The notes beneath the pieces were generated by a model. That model was not told where the DNA came from and did no database searches. It saw only the letters and a program-made list of their open reading frames with translations. A program made the translations under genes and the position numbers. Source: Tigriopus japonicus (Eukaryota > Arthropoda > Copepoda > Harpacticoida > Harpacticidae). Taken from it: 64,000 nucleotides of DNA. Location of the stretch: assembly GCA_010645155.1 (NCBI GenBank), contig JAAGOF010000042.1, positions 209,122 to 273,121 on the forward strand, read 5' to 3'. Shown piece after piece: positions 10,592-22,400 of this stretch (position 1 is its first letter; each line of letters begins with the position of its first letter).

Positions 10592-13442
10592 CTAATCCTC
10601 GTCGTGCGTCACCGGTTCCAGATCCGGCACATCTTGAAAAGGATCTTCCGGTTCCACGATTTGAGTGTAGTCGATCTTTGCGGTTGGGGTTATTTCCAAT
10701 GGCCGGGAATTGGAAGCTTCTCCTTGATTAGAAGAGTCTACCTGAGTGTCTGTCTGCCGATGATAGTAGTTGGTGGTCTTGGGTAGTGGGTTCACTCGAG
10801 GCATGATAATCATCAAGTGTCCGGTGGTTTGAGAGCGTTGAACTAGGGATGAGTCGCATCGGACTTCCTCCAATAATCGAAGTTGGAACACTCGTTTTTG
10901 CCAGAGAGTGACCCTCACGTATTGGGGTTCGATATCCACTTGGATGTCAGAGGTACTCAAGTGCTAGAAAATGAAAGGGGAAGATGAATGAGTGGAATGG
11001 AACGGAATGATCCCCGGGTTACGCCACAGGGATTTGGACCATGATGCTGCTCTTGAAGGAACTCCACTTTCCCAATTGAAAACGCACTTTCTGTTGACGT
11101 CTTAACGCTGTTCATTTCTTGTACCACCAACCACAAGCACCAAAGTACAACCAAATGATGAAGAGACTTATTTTGCTGTTTATGAGCGCCCATTGGGCCC
11201 ATATGTATGATAAACATTAGAGTGTTTATCACTTGTAGAACAAAAAATGAAAATTGTTCATTGAACGGAACCCGTCCTGACATCTCGAAACGGTGGTTCA
11301 AATTTACTTTTCAAATCAATTGGAACCAAATCCTTTATAGGAAATGACATTATTGAAATGGTCTTGATTTATCCAAGGAAAATGGAGGCTGGAATAGGGG
11401 CTGATCCAGCCACTTTTAAAAGCTTTGCAGGTTCAAGAGATTCCAGACCATTTTTCTCGAGATTTCTGACGATCGTGAAATTCAGATTCATTTTGTTTTT
11501 CCTCGTGTTCCTGATTACCAAAATTGGCAGGAATTACTAGTGATGTCATCATTTTTGGCGGGAAAAATGTTCTGAATACTTCGTGTTTCTGATGAGCGTG
11601 AAAGGTTGCTAAAACAAAGATTTAGGCCTGGTCATTGCAACAATTCCTTTCTCATCTGCACAACTTGAAATCGGAATAACAATCCTTGACATTTTTTTTT
11701 GAAAAAAAATATGTTTTGTTGTTTTTATCTAAAATTTTGCTACATAAATTGAAGGGGCTCTTCCAAACTTTTGAATCAGGAATGCCCGACATTGAGTAAC
11801 AAGAAGGCCAGAGGAGATCGCTTCCTGAGGCAACTAAACCTAAACCTATTCCAATTTCTCCATTTGTTGTTGCGATACTTCTCAACATACATTAACCATG
11901 CCATTGCTCTTAAATGCAACGCTTTTCGAAAATCTGACCCTTGAAAACTGAGACATTTTTTGGCTAGCCTAGACTGCTAACGGCAGCTGGTCTTTATTAT
12001 GATACGGTAATCGCTCCCATTATCTCAAATGAATTAGCGCCCAAGTGGTTTCCAGGCTATTGGGCCCCCTCTGCATTGTTTTTTTTTGGGTGGACTGTAT
12101 TGGAGAGTCACATTGTGAAGAGAAATGGAAGATAAAGATGAAAATACTAATTTATTTTTTGCTCCCCAAAGCGGACGGAAAATGTCCAATGTTCTCTTGA
12201 GGTTATTCTTGCTGCTTTAGAGTTTAGTTGCCCAAATAAGGTTGTTGCATAAACGCAGCCCTTGTCTATGGAGATGCCCATTTAGGGGATATGTTTTGGG
12301 AAATGAAGGAGGTATATGGAAACATCTCCACAAGGGTCACAATTCCGACTCAAAAAGTCTTACCTTATATAGATAGATTTCCACTTTGATCGATTTCGAA
12401 TCCGAATCATCAAAAGAGAAATCCAATCTGGCTTGATTGATATTCAAAGGGTTGAGATCGTTGTCGAAATATCTCTTGGGTAATCCATTGACCTTTCGAG
12501 CCTGACTATCCTCTTGGAAGAACGGATCCCGATTTCTCTCGTCCTCTTGTTGAAACTCGAACACTTTCCGAGAGATTTCTCGGCGAAACTCGGGTGCGTG
12601 GCGACTCTGAGATTGAAAGAACCTAAAAAAAGAGACAGATTACAGTTACGTAAATCAACTTTCAAAGGGCTCAGCTGGACCTTGATCTTCTGGTGGATGA
12701 ATCCAGATTAGGGTCCTCATATTGGGCTCGTGTCTCCTCCAATTCCCTTTGAATGTCGGCCTTTTCTTGCTCGCGTTTGCGAAGGTAACTAACTTGAGCC
12801 TCCCAGATTTGTGACTTGAGCAAGGGCAGTTGCTGAAAAGTGTATTGTTGGAATCAAGTGAATAATCGAGGTGCACAGAAGTCTTTAATGGATGCTAATA
12901 ATACCCACTTGTTGGGCTTGAATTCGCTCGGATTTGTCAATATCTCGGCCATCGAGTGTCCTTAATTGGGGCAATCTGGCAATTACATAGTCGCGATATC
13001 CTTGGTAAGCGGCGCAAGGATTGCCCATGAGAATGAGTTCTTGCAGCCGGATGTTACTTTGGAGATTGTCCATGCTCTGGACGAGATCGCCAATGAAATT
13101 CAATGTCAAGTCTAGCTTGGTCAGACTTTCGCAACGCTCCAGATTCTCGATGAGTTCCACGTTGTTCATGGCCATGTTAAGATACTCGAGGCTCTTGAGT
13201 CGCTTGAGATTCTCGATCTTGACGATACAATTGTCTTGAAGATGGAGTTGCTTGAGCTTAGCGCACACTCGCTGGAGATAGTCGAGCTTCTCAAGGTGTT
13301 GTTGATGGAGGGAAATCTCCTCCAAATTGGTCAGATTGCCGTCGTTGTGCTCGGCTCTTCTGACGAGCAGAGCATCCGTTATGCGGTTCCCGCCACCGAC
13401 GACCTCAATCATCTCCTCGTTGGTTTTCACTTCGTTTGCCAT
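10592..13442 (-). CDS. DNAAF11: DNAAF11 (LRRC6/tilB), dynein axonemal assembly factor (4 exons)
   Basis: DNAAF11 works in the cytoplasm of ciliated cells as a co-chaperone factor for preassembly of outer and inner dynein arms. Exons are 12909-13442, 12681-12832, 12364-12622 and 10592-10963, giving 438 residues (human about 466). The N-terminal exon encodes the leucine-rich repeats (about residues 25-150), with family signatures [28 protein letters not shown] and LILMGNPCA, then the LRR cap [14 protein letters not shown] charged helical linker follows. The last exon holds the CS-like (p23-type) domain: [20 protein letters not shown] and [16 protein letters not shown], both highly conserved in the family. 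The tail is acidic. Intron phases agree throughout; the exon 2 donor (AAG|GTCCAG) is weak but is the only one before an in-frame stop. The gene implies motile cilia or sperm flagella in this animal. Confidence 0.94.
10964..12363 (-). other. Long third intron of DNAAF11
   Basis: This 1.4-kb intron separates the linker from the CS-like domain. Both strands were read; no nested gene, no terminal inverted repeats at its ends and no conserved motif were seen. Confidence 0.6.
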
Positions 13443-16400
13443 TACGATACGGACGTAGATGTACGTGGATGATCCCTGACTGTTGAATGAACAGACAGCA
13501 ATACTGAAGTGGTACTTTCATCCCATCCAGGATGTCGTCTTTTTCCGTTGGACTGCTCGAAATAATTATTGGGAAAAAGATAGAAAATAGATTGGAAACC
13601 AACCAAACCAATGGCGATAGGTTTTAGTGCTTGAGAACTAATTGTGAGTCTCTCTCTTCGTAAGAACTCTTGCAGGAATTCCTTCCTGTCTTCCTTGGAG
13701 CTGCTGTACCTCTTTTACCTCCAAGTTGGTTGGTTCGTTCGTTTGATCGATAACGTTGAACACTCTCAACGAAACGGGTTCTGCCTGGTCAGACCCACGC
13801 ATACACACGCACTCATTTCTTTCCGTTTTGAAGTATCATGACGGACAGATCCTTTACATTTTATGGACACGTACGCTATTGTTGGTAATTGGCTCGTTTT
13901 CCCCCAAGATTACGTAGCCCACATCCCACTCTGATGTATCCATCATCTCTGACCTGGATGCTGAATGAACATAGTTCATGGGAGGTACTTGGGGAATGTC
14001 CTTCATTGTATTCCAGGATTTCTTTTCAGTGTAGTAGCCACGTGGACATTAAACATTGAGACATGCGTTATACAAACACACTAAACCCGGCAGATTAACC
14101 TAAACACATCACAATCCATTGTTTGTAAAAGCATTTTGTCCACATATTAGGCTTAATGACTGCCAATTAGAAGTAGACCAGTCAGTGAAGCTTGTTTTTT
14201 CTAATGGAGCTCCGTTTGAATTGTGTAGTTTGGTGCCATAGCGAGCCCGGTGGTTAGCATTTCTTGGAATTGGACGTGTTTCGCAATGGAGTTGTCAGTT
14301 AATTCCTCATCAGTGGCCCTGGTGTCAATTCTCCTTTCCTCATCTCATTTTATGGACTCGCTTAGAAAGTTGATCTGAAAACAAAAGGAGACAATTGGCC
14401 AACTTTCCATGATACGTTAAAAATCGTGACTCTCTTGCAAAAAATGACCATTGAAGTCAACTTCCACTGAGACTCACGTTGCACTCAAACAAAGTCATAT
14501 GATATCTCTTGGTGCCCTCATCTCACCGGCTCCAAGTCATCCTCTCTTATTGAAATGATCCATTCCAAGGAGCAAAGTACAAGTCTAAGGGTGACATAAT
14601 GGTTGATGTCTCTGCATGAAGGTCTACGTAGGGGCTCCCAAGTGTCATTCAATATGTATGCTTCCTTGCATAGCCGTCATGAAGAGCCTCTTTGAGAATC
14701 CTGGAAGTGATGCTTTCATGCCAATGTTATGCTTGGCTCTGTTTTTGACGGCCATCAACAGCTCCTTGTCATTTTCCCAGTCGAAGAGACAATGCAGAGA
14801 GTGTTTCTCTCTAAAGCTTCTCTCCCAGTTTTGGTTAATAGTATCTCTCTTTCTTCCTCTCTCGGTGGCACACTAATGGTAGATTCAATGGCCGATTGCC
14901 ATTGTCGACCGATTTCCCATATTCCATGAGAACAACGTTTATCAACTACTGCTCTTTGAGGTTAGACTTTACATCGGAACCTTTATTCTCAAACCAAGAC
15001 ACGTAGAAGAGTGAAGTAGAGTATTGGGTGATTGGGTATGGTGGTTGATGGGCTCAATTAAAAATGAGACATAGCAATAAATCATTCCATACAGACCGAT
15101 CTTGTAGATACCAAAGACGATGGCCAAAAGCTAACGCGAATGTATTTTCTACCTGGTTCCATTCCTTTACACTTACTTACAGTATAAAGAGACATGCGAT
15201 AAACAAAGCGAGCGCTTGGAACAAGGAACTGCAATATGCCGCGGTCTCATTCTGGTCAAAGAATGAAGTGACAATGGTTCCACTAATTCCAGAGGTCTAG
15301 CTAATTGAGCTCACTAGCATATAACAATGTATCGAGTCGTTTCTGATACCGATCAAAGAATTATTTTGACGACTAAAAGTTAATGTTGGAAAGCATCCAC
15401 GTTTTCGTAAGTCGCCATCCATATTTATCATTGTTTCCCCTTAATTAGGGAAACTTTTTTTCAAAACAATGCTAAAGGAACATAAAAGCAAAAGAATGTG
15501 AAAACGAGGGGGAATGGAAACCTTCATGCCAGTCTCAAAGGATAACCAACTCTTGATTAGCTTTGAATTTTGCAATCAAAATTGATGCTGTAATTCAGCA
15601 AATGTGTGCAAAAAAACATTTAATAATCAACAAACCGTAGTAAACCTCGCGACTCTCGAGTCGTTTGCTTGCCGTATTCATATTATTTTTAAGTCCACAT
15701 GCTGGTCTTAATTTAATGTTAACAGGCAAAATCTTAGTATGGCTAGTGTAAACTGCAGGAAAATAATGTCCACTAAAAAGCGCAAGATATCAGAGGCGCT
15801 GCATGTGCACGAATCAAAAATGAGCTGTTAATGATGAAATCTTACCAAACCCGTCCGGGAAAATGTATCTTGACTGATTGATGGATTGGGTAGTATACGT
15901 CAGTCCTGAAAGATCCGAGTTTAAAAACCAAGCAAGACAAGTGTTTGCTCGCTTCACAGATTTCAGCCGCCGGAAAAGAGAAATAATTTCTCGTTGAGCA
16001 ATCTCAAGATTTAACACCTTTCGAACACCATCACATTTTCGAACGAATGACATTAGTTCCAGTCAAATTAATGATTAATCGGATTCGTTCCAAAATATGT
16101 ATGGACTTTCTAAAGAAAAAGTGATCTACAAACCACTGGTTGCGTTTCACACTTGAAGTTCTGGTACTGAATTTATTAGCTCTAACCAAATCATCCAACA
16201 TGAAACAGCTTTGAGCACCTTTATTTGACTTGAGGCCAAAATGTAGGCATTACTTTACGATTAACCTCATTTTCCGTCTCCTTTTTCCAGGTAAGGACAA
16301 AAACCTGACTTAATTGGATGGCACCCTAGAGCAAACTGACCTTCACGTAAAATTTTGCCCCGAGGAGAGCCACGAAAGAAATCATTTACCTTGTTCACTA

Positions 16401-19400
16401 CGAATTACACGGTACTTTCTTGCGTATTGACTCGAACAAATTAACGAGCCTGCTCTTTTATCGGCTTTTGTGTGCGATGAAACACATGCCAATGACTGAC
16501 CAGGGAAGACAAAAAACAACCAGATGGGATTCCTCATACTTTCAATTGCTGCAAGATTTGTACTCACAGATGTGCCATTGGTTAGGAAGGTAGGTCGGCC
16601 GTGGGATTGTCCATCTAATGCCCTCCATCCCAAAGGATTTGATGCTGCAGAAGGTGACCAATGGCCCTGGAAGTTATAGGAGCTTGGTGGCGTACATTCA
16701 TGAAATTTCAACTGACATCCTCGGTTTGCCTAATCCGAGACCGAGGAAGGTTTGTAGTATGCACACAATGTGAACTCGGTCGCGATTCGCTTTGGGATCT
16801 AACTCCTTCGAGGGTTAATGCTGATCTGATTTGTCCTTGGTGCAAGTTTGATGACTCCTACGGGAGACATCAGATGTGTTCTCCAGGTCGATCGTGGTCT
16901 GACACCACCCGAACGAAATACGTACTTATTATGTTAGTTTGTGTGAATTGAACGCTTGCTGTCATTTGCTATGACCATTGACCATCAGTGTGGAGGACTC
17001 AAGGAACGACCAAATCCTTTCATTAACCGCATTTAAAGACGGACGAGACTTGGGGCCAAATTTGGGGGAGATTGTTGCTCGAGGACACGCCGACACGAAG
17101 GCCTAAGGATTTGTTCAAGTCGATGTCCTTTTTGAGATGTGTTTTCTAGCGGTACATTTGCTGGAGGTATCCATGCCTCAGTCTCTTTCTTAGCGCCTGG
17201 ATTTTCCTTGGTTGTTCTTTCGTTCGATCTTGGCTGATTTGCGCTCGTGTCTGGTGCCTCTTCCAAACTGAGAGAGCGCACACATTCGTGCTGATGAATG
17301 AAGTGTTCTCTTTTCTCTTTCCCTCTCTCTCTCTCTCTCCTTCCTCTTCTTGGCTTTTCGCTCTGGGTTCTCCTCTCTCTCGGCTCTCAGTCGAAAACTG
17401 GTAGAAATTGTGTGAAGAAGTGTTTCCGTGATCTCTCTCTCTCGCCTTCTTCTGCACGACAATCGAAAGAGCATCCATCTCATCTCGTCGAGGAATTCAG
17501 AACGTATTCCCATTTTGGACCTGGAATTGCATCACAAGAGCATCACTTATTGTTAGGATCACTCTTCACACATTGACCCAGTGACAACGTGGTTTCCCAT
17601 TTGTGACAAGAGCAAATAATCAAACCCGTACGAATTTCGACGAGTGATCACTAAAAGTTCAATTTGTAGGAACTCATCCGTAAAATGGGCCCAATTTGGG
17701 ATGTTACTAACGAACTTTGTAACTCTGTTCATGGCAGTGTCTCGTGTGGTTAGTCCTTTTGGTCCTTAAAAATCCGATGGAAACAATTTCACCTTCTCAT
17801 GCACAACCGAGAAAAGAAAAAAAAGAGCCATTTGGTTAGCTTCGAGCTGAAAGTAAGTCAGTCGCTTCACGACAACAGACTTTCTTCAAGATCCTTGAGA
17901 GTTGTCAAATAATGATTGTAATGATCCGAGTCAAACTTTCCTTGCGGCTCTACGACGAACGATCTTGTGCATCGCATACATTGCAAGATGCAAATGCAAA
18001 CCTGAAAAGACCAAAGACGAAACAAAGAAAGAGAAAGAGAACAAGGATAGAGATAGATATCCAAAGGGGATGGATGCCTGCTTCATCTTCGTTCTCGATT
18101 CCTCATTCGATGACCAATGAAGGAAAAGAAACGGCGTTTTGCTGCTTCTACGTATAGCACTCACTCACTCACTCAGATGGTTAGCACGCAGGCAAGTGAA
18201 AGTGAAGTCATCAAAAAAGCTGCTCGATCCTTTCCTCCTTTACAACAACAGATGAAAATGAAATCTTTCAAAACTCCGCTTTGCCACTCACTCTTAGTAC
18301 GCCAAAGACGAGGAGGTGATTTTCCTCTCGGTTTCCACCACCAATTTACCGAAATCAATCTGACGCAAAAGTATGCCGATTAGGATATTGAGGCGAGAAA
18401 TCAAGCAGGGAACGCGGATTGATGGGTATATTTGGTCATGTGGCGTACGTAGTTGGGCAATGGACCGTGAAAGAATGAGTGGAAATCTTGGAACTTTAAC
18501 GGTTTGGTGGCATTTGATTGCTTGATTTATTGATATCTTAGTCAGTCAACCTCCACCATAGTTGCGATAGAAGGAAGGGTGTGACGAGAAGCGGAAACGA
18601 GTCAACAAATCGGTTTCATGCTTGCTCTCCGAGCCAAATTAAAGCTTCTGAAATTGCTCTAATAACTTTTTCATTTGGTCGTCTTGGTCTGATCTTGAAT
18701 CGTTCTTGGAGATGGCTTTAGTTGGCTTTCCTGTAGCCGTTCTCGTTGCAAGTAACAATGACTTTAGTGATCACCCGAGTGCTTAAATTCAGACCAAAGT
18801 CATCCTCCTGCTCTTCCTGTTCTTCCTCGTTGTCCAATTCCAATTTTGTCTGTCTTCGCACACATTTAATGGACACTCACTTCCAATTCGGCGAGTTGCG
18901 AGAACCTTTGGATAGAAGATCGAGGAAATGGAGGCAAAATGGATCGAGTGAAACCAAGACGGAAGAAGAGTCTTAGAGTCTTCTCCACTACCGCGGTGAA
19001 CGTACCTATCCATGAATCGACTGACTTCTTTTTCGAAGCTCCTTAGTGCTGCTGGTGAATGTGTCACGCATGAGTTTGCTCCCAATTTAAGTCCAAATGT
19101 AGATGGAACTACCTCCAGAGCATCTATCTGCATTCTCACCACCAATAGAATCATCACATAGGTACAAGAGAGTTGAGAGCGTGCCACTAGGAAACCATGG
19201 AGAAAAAGAGGTGCCATCTCGTGCATGAAACAGATTGATGCCATACCAAGGGGAACTTTGTCAACTCCGAACTCTTGTGGCTAACTAGTTTGTTGTGACG
19301 TAACAGAGTACTCGATTTCTTCGGCCTCAAATATTGACACAATTTCCACTGAAACTCAATATACCGGACGGAGTCGGTTAATGATGATCAAGTGGTTCCC

Positions 19401-19473
19401 TAGTCTAACCAGAGCGGCTTAATCCCTTTCACGAACGGAATTCCAGTCCTTCACGACATCGACCCAAATCACG
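13443..19473. other. 6-kb intergenic region between divergent genes
   Basis: The region lies between the starts of the minus-strand DNAAF11 gene and the plus-strand giant orphan gene, so it should contain both promoters. No open frame shows a recognisable domain. CT-rich microsatellite tracts occur near 17318-17345 and 17430-17445. Purine-rich stretches near 18010-18060 look like low complexity rather than coding sequence. Confidence 0.5.
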
Positions 19474-22400
19474 ATGGGAAAAAACTTCTTTGCACGCAAG
19501 AACTTCATGTCTTCAGCCACTCCCACTGTGACTGGCACCAAAGATGAGCCTCTCGAAAGCAAGAAATCCAAGAGACCGCGGTCCAATAAGGAAAACCTCA
19601 AACCGTCCCGTCCCAAGAGTCGAAGCCATTCAAGGCAAGGACGGGTCCTGGTTACGCCCAAAGTCGAGCGGAAACGCCTAAAGGATAAGGCGAAGCAGAA
19701 GAGCGAGAACAACCGCAGTGTTCGAAAAATGAAGAAGAATGGAATGGTCCGACAGATGCTTCAAAAGTTTCCTAAAGAGTCGCCTCCCAAAGCTGTCGGA
19801 GGAACTTCGAACGAAGTGAGCGTTGCTCCAATGGAGAGTCACGAGATTTACGCCGAAACAGTGACTGAAGTGAAAGAAAAATCCACATCACCCAAAGAGC
19901 AGGAGAGTAATTATGCCTCCAGGAAGCTCTTGATACGTCAAATGCAAGGTATGATCGCCAAGAACGTTCATGGGGACGCGGTCTCCGAATATGATTCATG
20001 GACGGATCTGGAGGAGAACTTTGCCATGGCCTACGAACCGATTCCTTTGGATATCCACATCGACACTTGGAGGAAAATGTCCAAGAACGATATCATCAAG
20101 ACCGTACGCTCCAACAAGATGAAGAAAGATTTCGAGTACATGAGTCGATCCGAGATCCTTGTCAGAATCGAGAAAATGCAAAAAAGTGCCAAGTATTTAA
20201 GCGCCAAGTTTGGCGTGGATCATCTTCTGCCACAACTAGATCATGTGGCACAAGTCCATCGAGAAGATGAATCGCCTTCCGATTGTACTTTGAGCAGTGA
20301 CGACAGTGACTCGGACATGGCGTTGAACCTCTCAGATTCGGCGGCTAGCTCCAATTTTTCTGCTAATGTGAAAGACTATGTGTCTCGATCCGAGATCTTG
20401 AAAGTGTATCAGATGGATGCCAAAGTGAATGGACGTGACCCTGGCATGAGAATGACTGAGGCTCACTCGAAGCGCTCACCAGTTGGGGGTCCCGTTAGGA
20501 AAGAAGAGGTGGTGCATGGTAATAATGACGGCGCACTTCAACAACGCTCTCGCAAGCATGACTCTTGGTCAAGTCGAGCGAGCAGTATCTTGAACAATCC
20601 AGAGCAGATCTACGTCTCCCGAGGCGAGGTGTTGAAAAATTTGCATCACCCCAAAGTCGCGCAACCGCCTCCACCCCAAGAGAATGCTAATTTTCAAGCT
20701 AAGGCTAGCTCGAGAATTGGCGTTGGTGGCAAGGCCAAAAAGCTGCCAAACAAGCGTGACTCTTGGTCCAGTCATGCAAGCACAATCATGGCCAATCATC
20801 AGAAACTCAATCAAGGAGGCCAGAGGAAACGAGGAGAACCAAATTACGTGTCGCGAGCGGAGCTTCTGGATAAGTTAGCCGATCTAGCTTACGACACCTT
20901 ATCCAATCAGGCGGCATCATCAGACGAGGAGATGGTCGAGTTGGATGAGAGGCAGAAACACCATGAGGGGAATGGAGACAATGAGGACGACAACAACGTT
21001 AACGACGACGAGGACGAGGACGACGACGACGACGACAAGTGTTCGAGCATGAGCAAATGCAGCACCAACACTAGTAAAAGTAGCGAGTCTGAGGCCAGCA
21101 CCGTGAAAAACGTGGTGTTGAAATCACAGAGGCTCGTCCCGAACACCTTGATCAACCGTACGGGTGCAAAGGGGTCAAGTCGCAATCCAACACCCACTGA
21201 CAAAAGCATCAATGACTTGTCAAATGAACAATCAATCGAGAGGAGCCAGTCAGCCGTTAAGGCATCGTCCACCATTTCAGTCATGGCTAGTAACGCGATA
21301 CCACATGCCTCCTGTGATGTCCCCATTTCCAATGGAACCATGGAGTCGTACAGTACCCTTGGGAGTGATTGTGATACCTGCTCTTGTTCATCTTGTGAAT
21401 CTTACACCAACACCTACTGCAGTTGTTGTTATGGAGAGGAGCCTTTATACTCTTGTACGAGTTCCCATTCCTCGTACCCAACTTTGGAGTATCAGAACGA
21501 GGAACGCCACGATTCCTCCAATTACGGCCGAGACAAGCGCAATATTAACCACCCCAGTAATTTAGTCAAGAAAGAGGTGTATGTAGTGAATGGAAGCGAA
21601 GGCTCCAAACTGTCGAAAAAGAGCGGATCCAAGAGCTCCAAACGTAGCCACGAGAGCAAAAAGAGTGAACTATTTCCCAAAAATTCTGTCAAGCAAGTGG
21701 CCTTGCTTGAAACGAAGAGCCATACTTCCATAGATACCTCGTCCAAGCACTCTGGCAAATCTGAGAAGCTCCGTGACCCCATGACAGTCCAGATGAGTAG
21801 CAAGGAGAAGGTCCGGAAATGGGATGTCAATTCCAAATGGGATGCCAAGGAAGGGAAAGACTTTGAAAAGATCTATGAACCCGTTCACGCCAAAGAGATA
21901 CAGAAGCAACGCAATCAAAGGTTGCTCAAAAAGCATCTCCGTGATTTGGCATCAGACTGGGACAGCAGGATCAATGATCTCAATACGCTCCGTCGTGGTC
22001 AAGTTCTCAAAGATTTGAAAAAGTACCTCCGCGAAGCCATCGACTTTGAAAATACCCAACCCGATGAGATCAACCGTCAAGTGGAAGTCCTCCTTCGTAA
22101 AGCCCTTGATTCGAATTTTGAAGCCTTGAGCAATCGAAACATTGGCCAAATGTATGTGCCCATGGAAGATCAGTTGGCTGCCAAAGTTTTGAGCCGCGAA
22201 ACCACCGACTATGACACCTTTGGAAGCATTGATTCACTCATCTTTGAACCCAAGACTCCATCCCAAGAAGATATCAAGGAGGTTCAGGACGAAATCGAGC
22301 AACAATTTGAATACTTGAATCACGAGGATTGTGGAGGCGACAGTCAGGACGACTACAAAACCACGCCTAAGCAAGCTAAGGCGAAGAAGAAGTTGTTTTC

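Noticed and set aside
16661..16951. Open frame with CTQC and CPWC cysteine pairs
   Set aside because: The cysteine spacing does not match a known zinc finger, and no flanking exons or codon bias support it.
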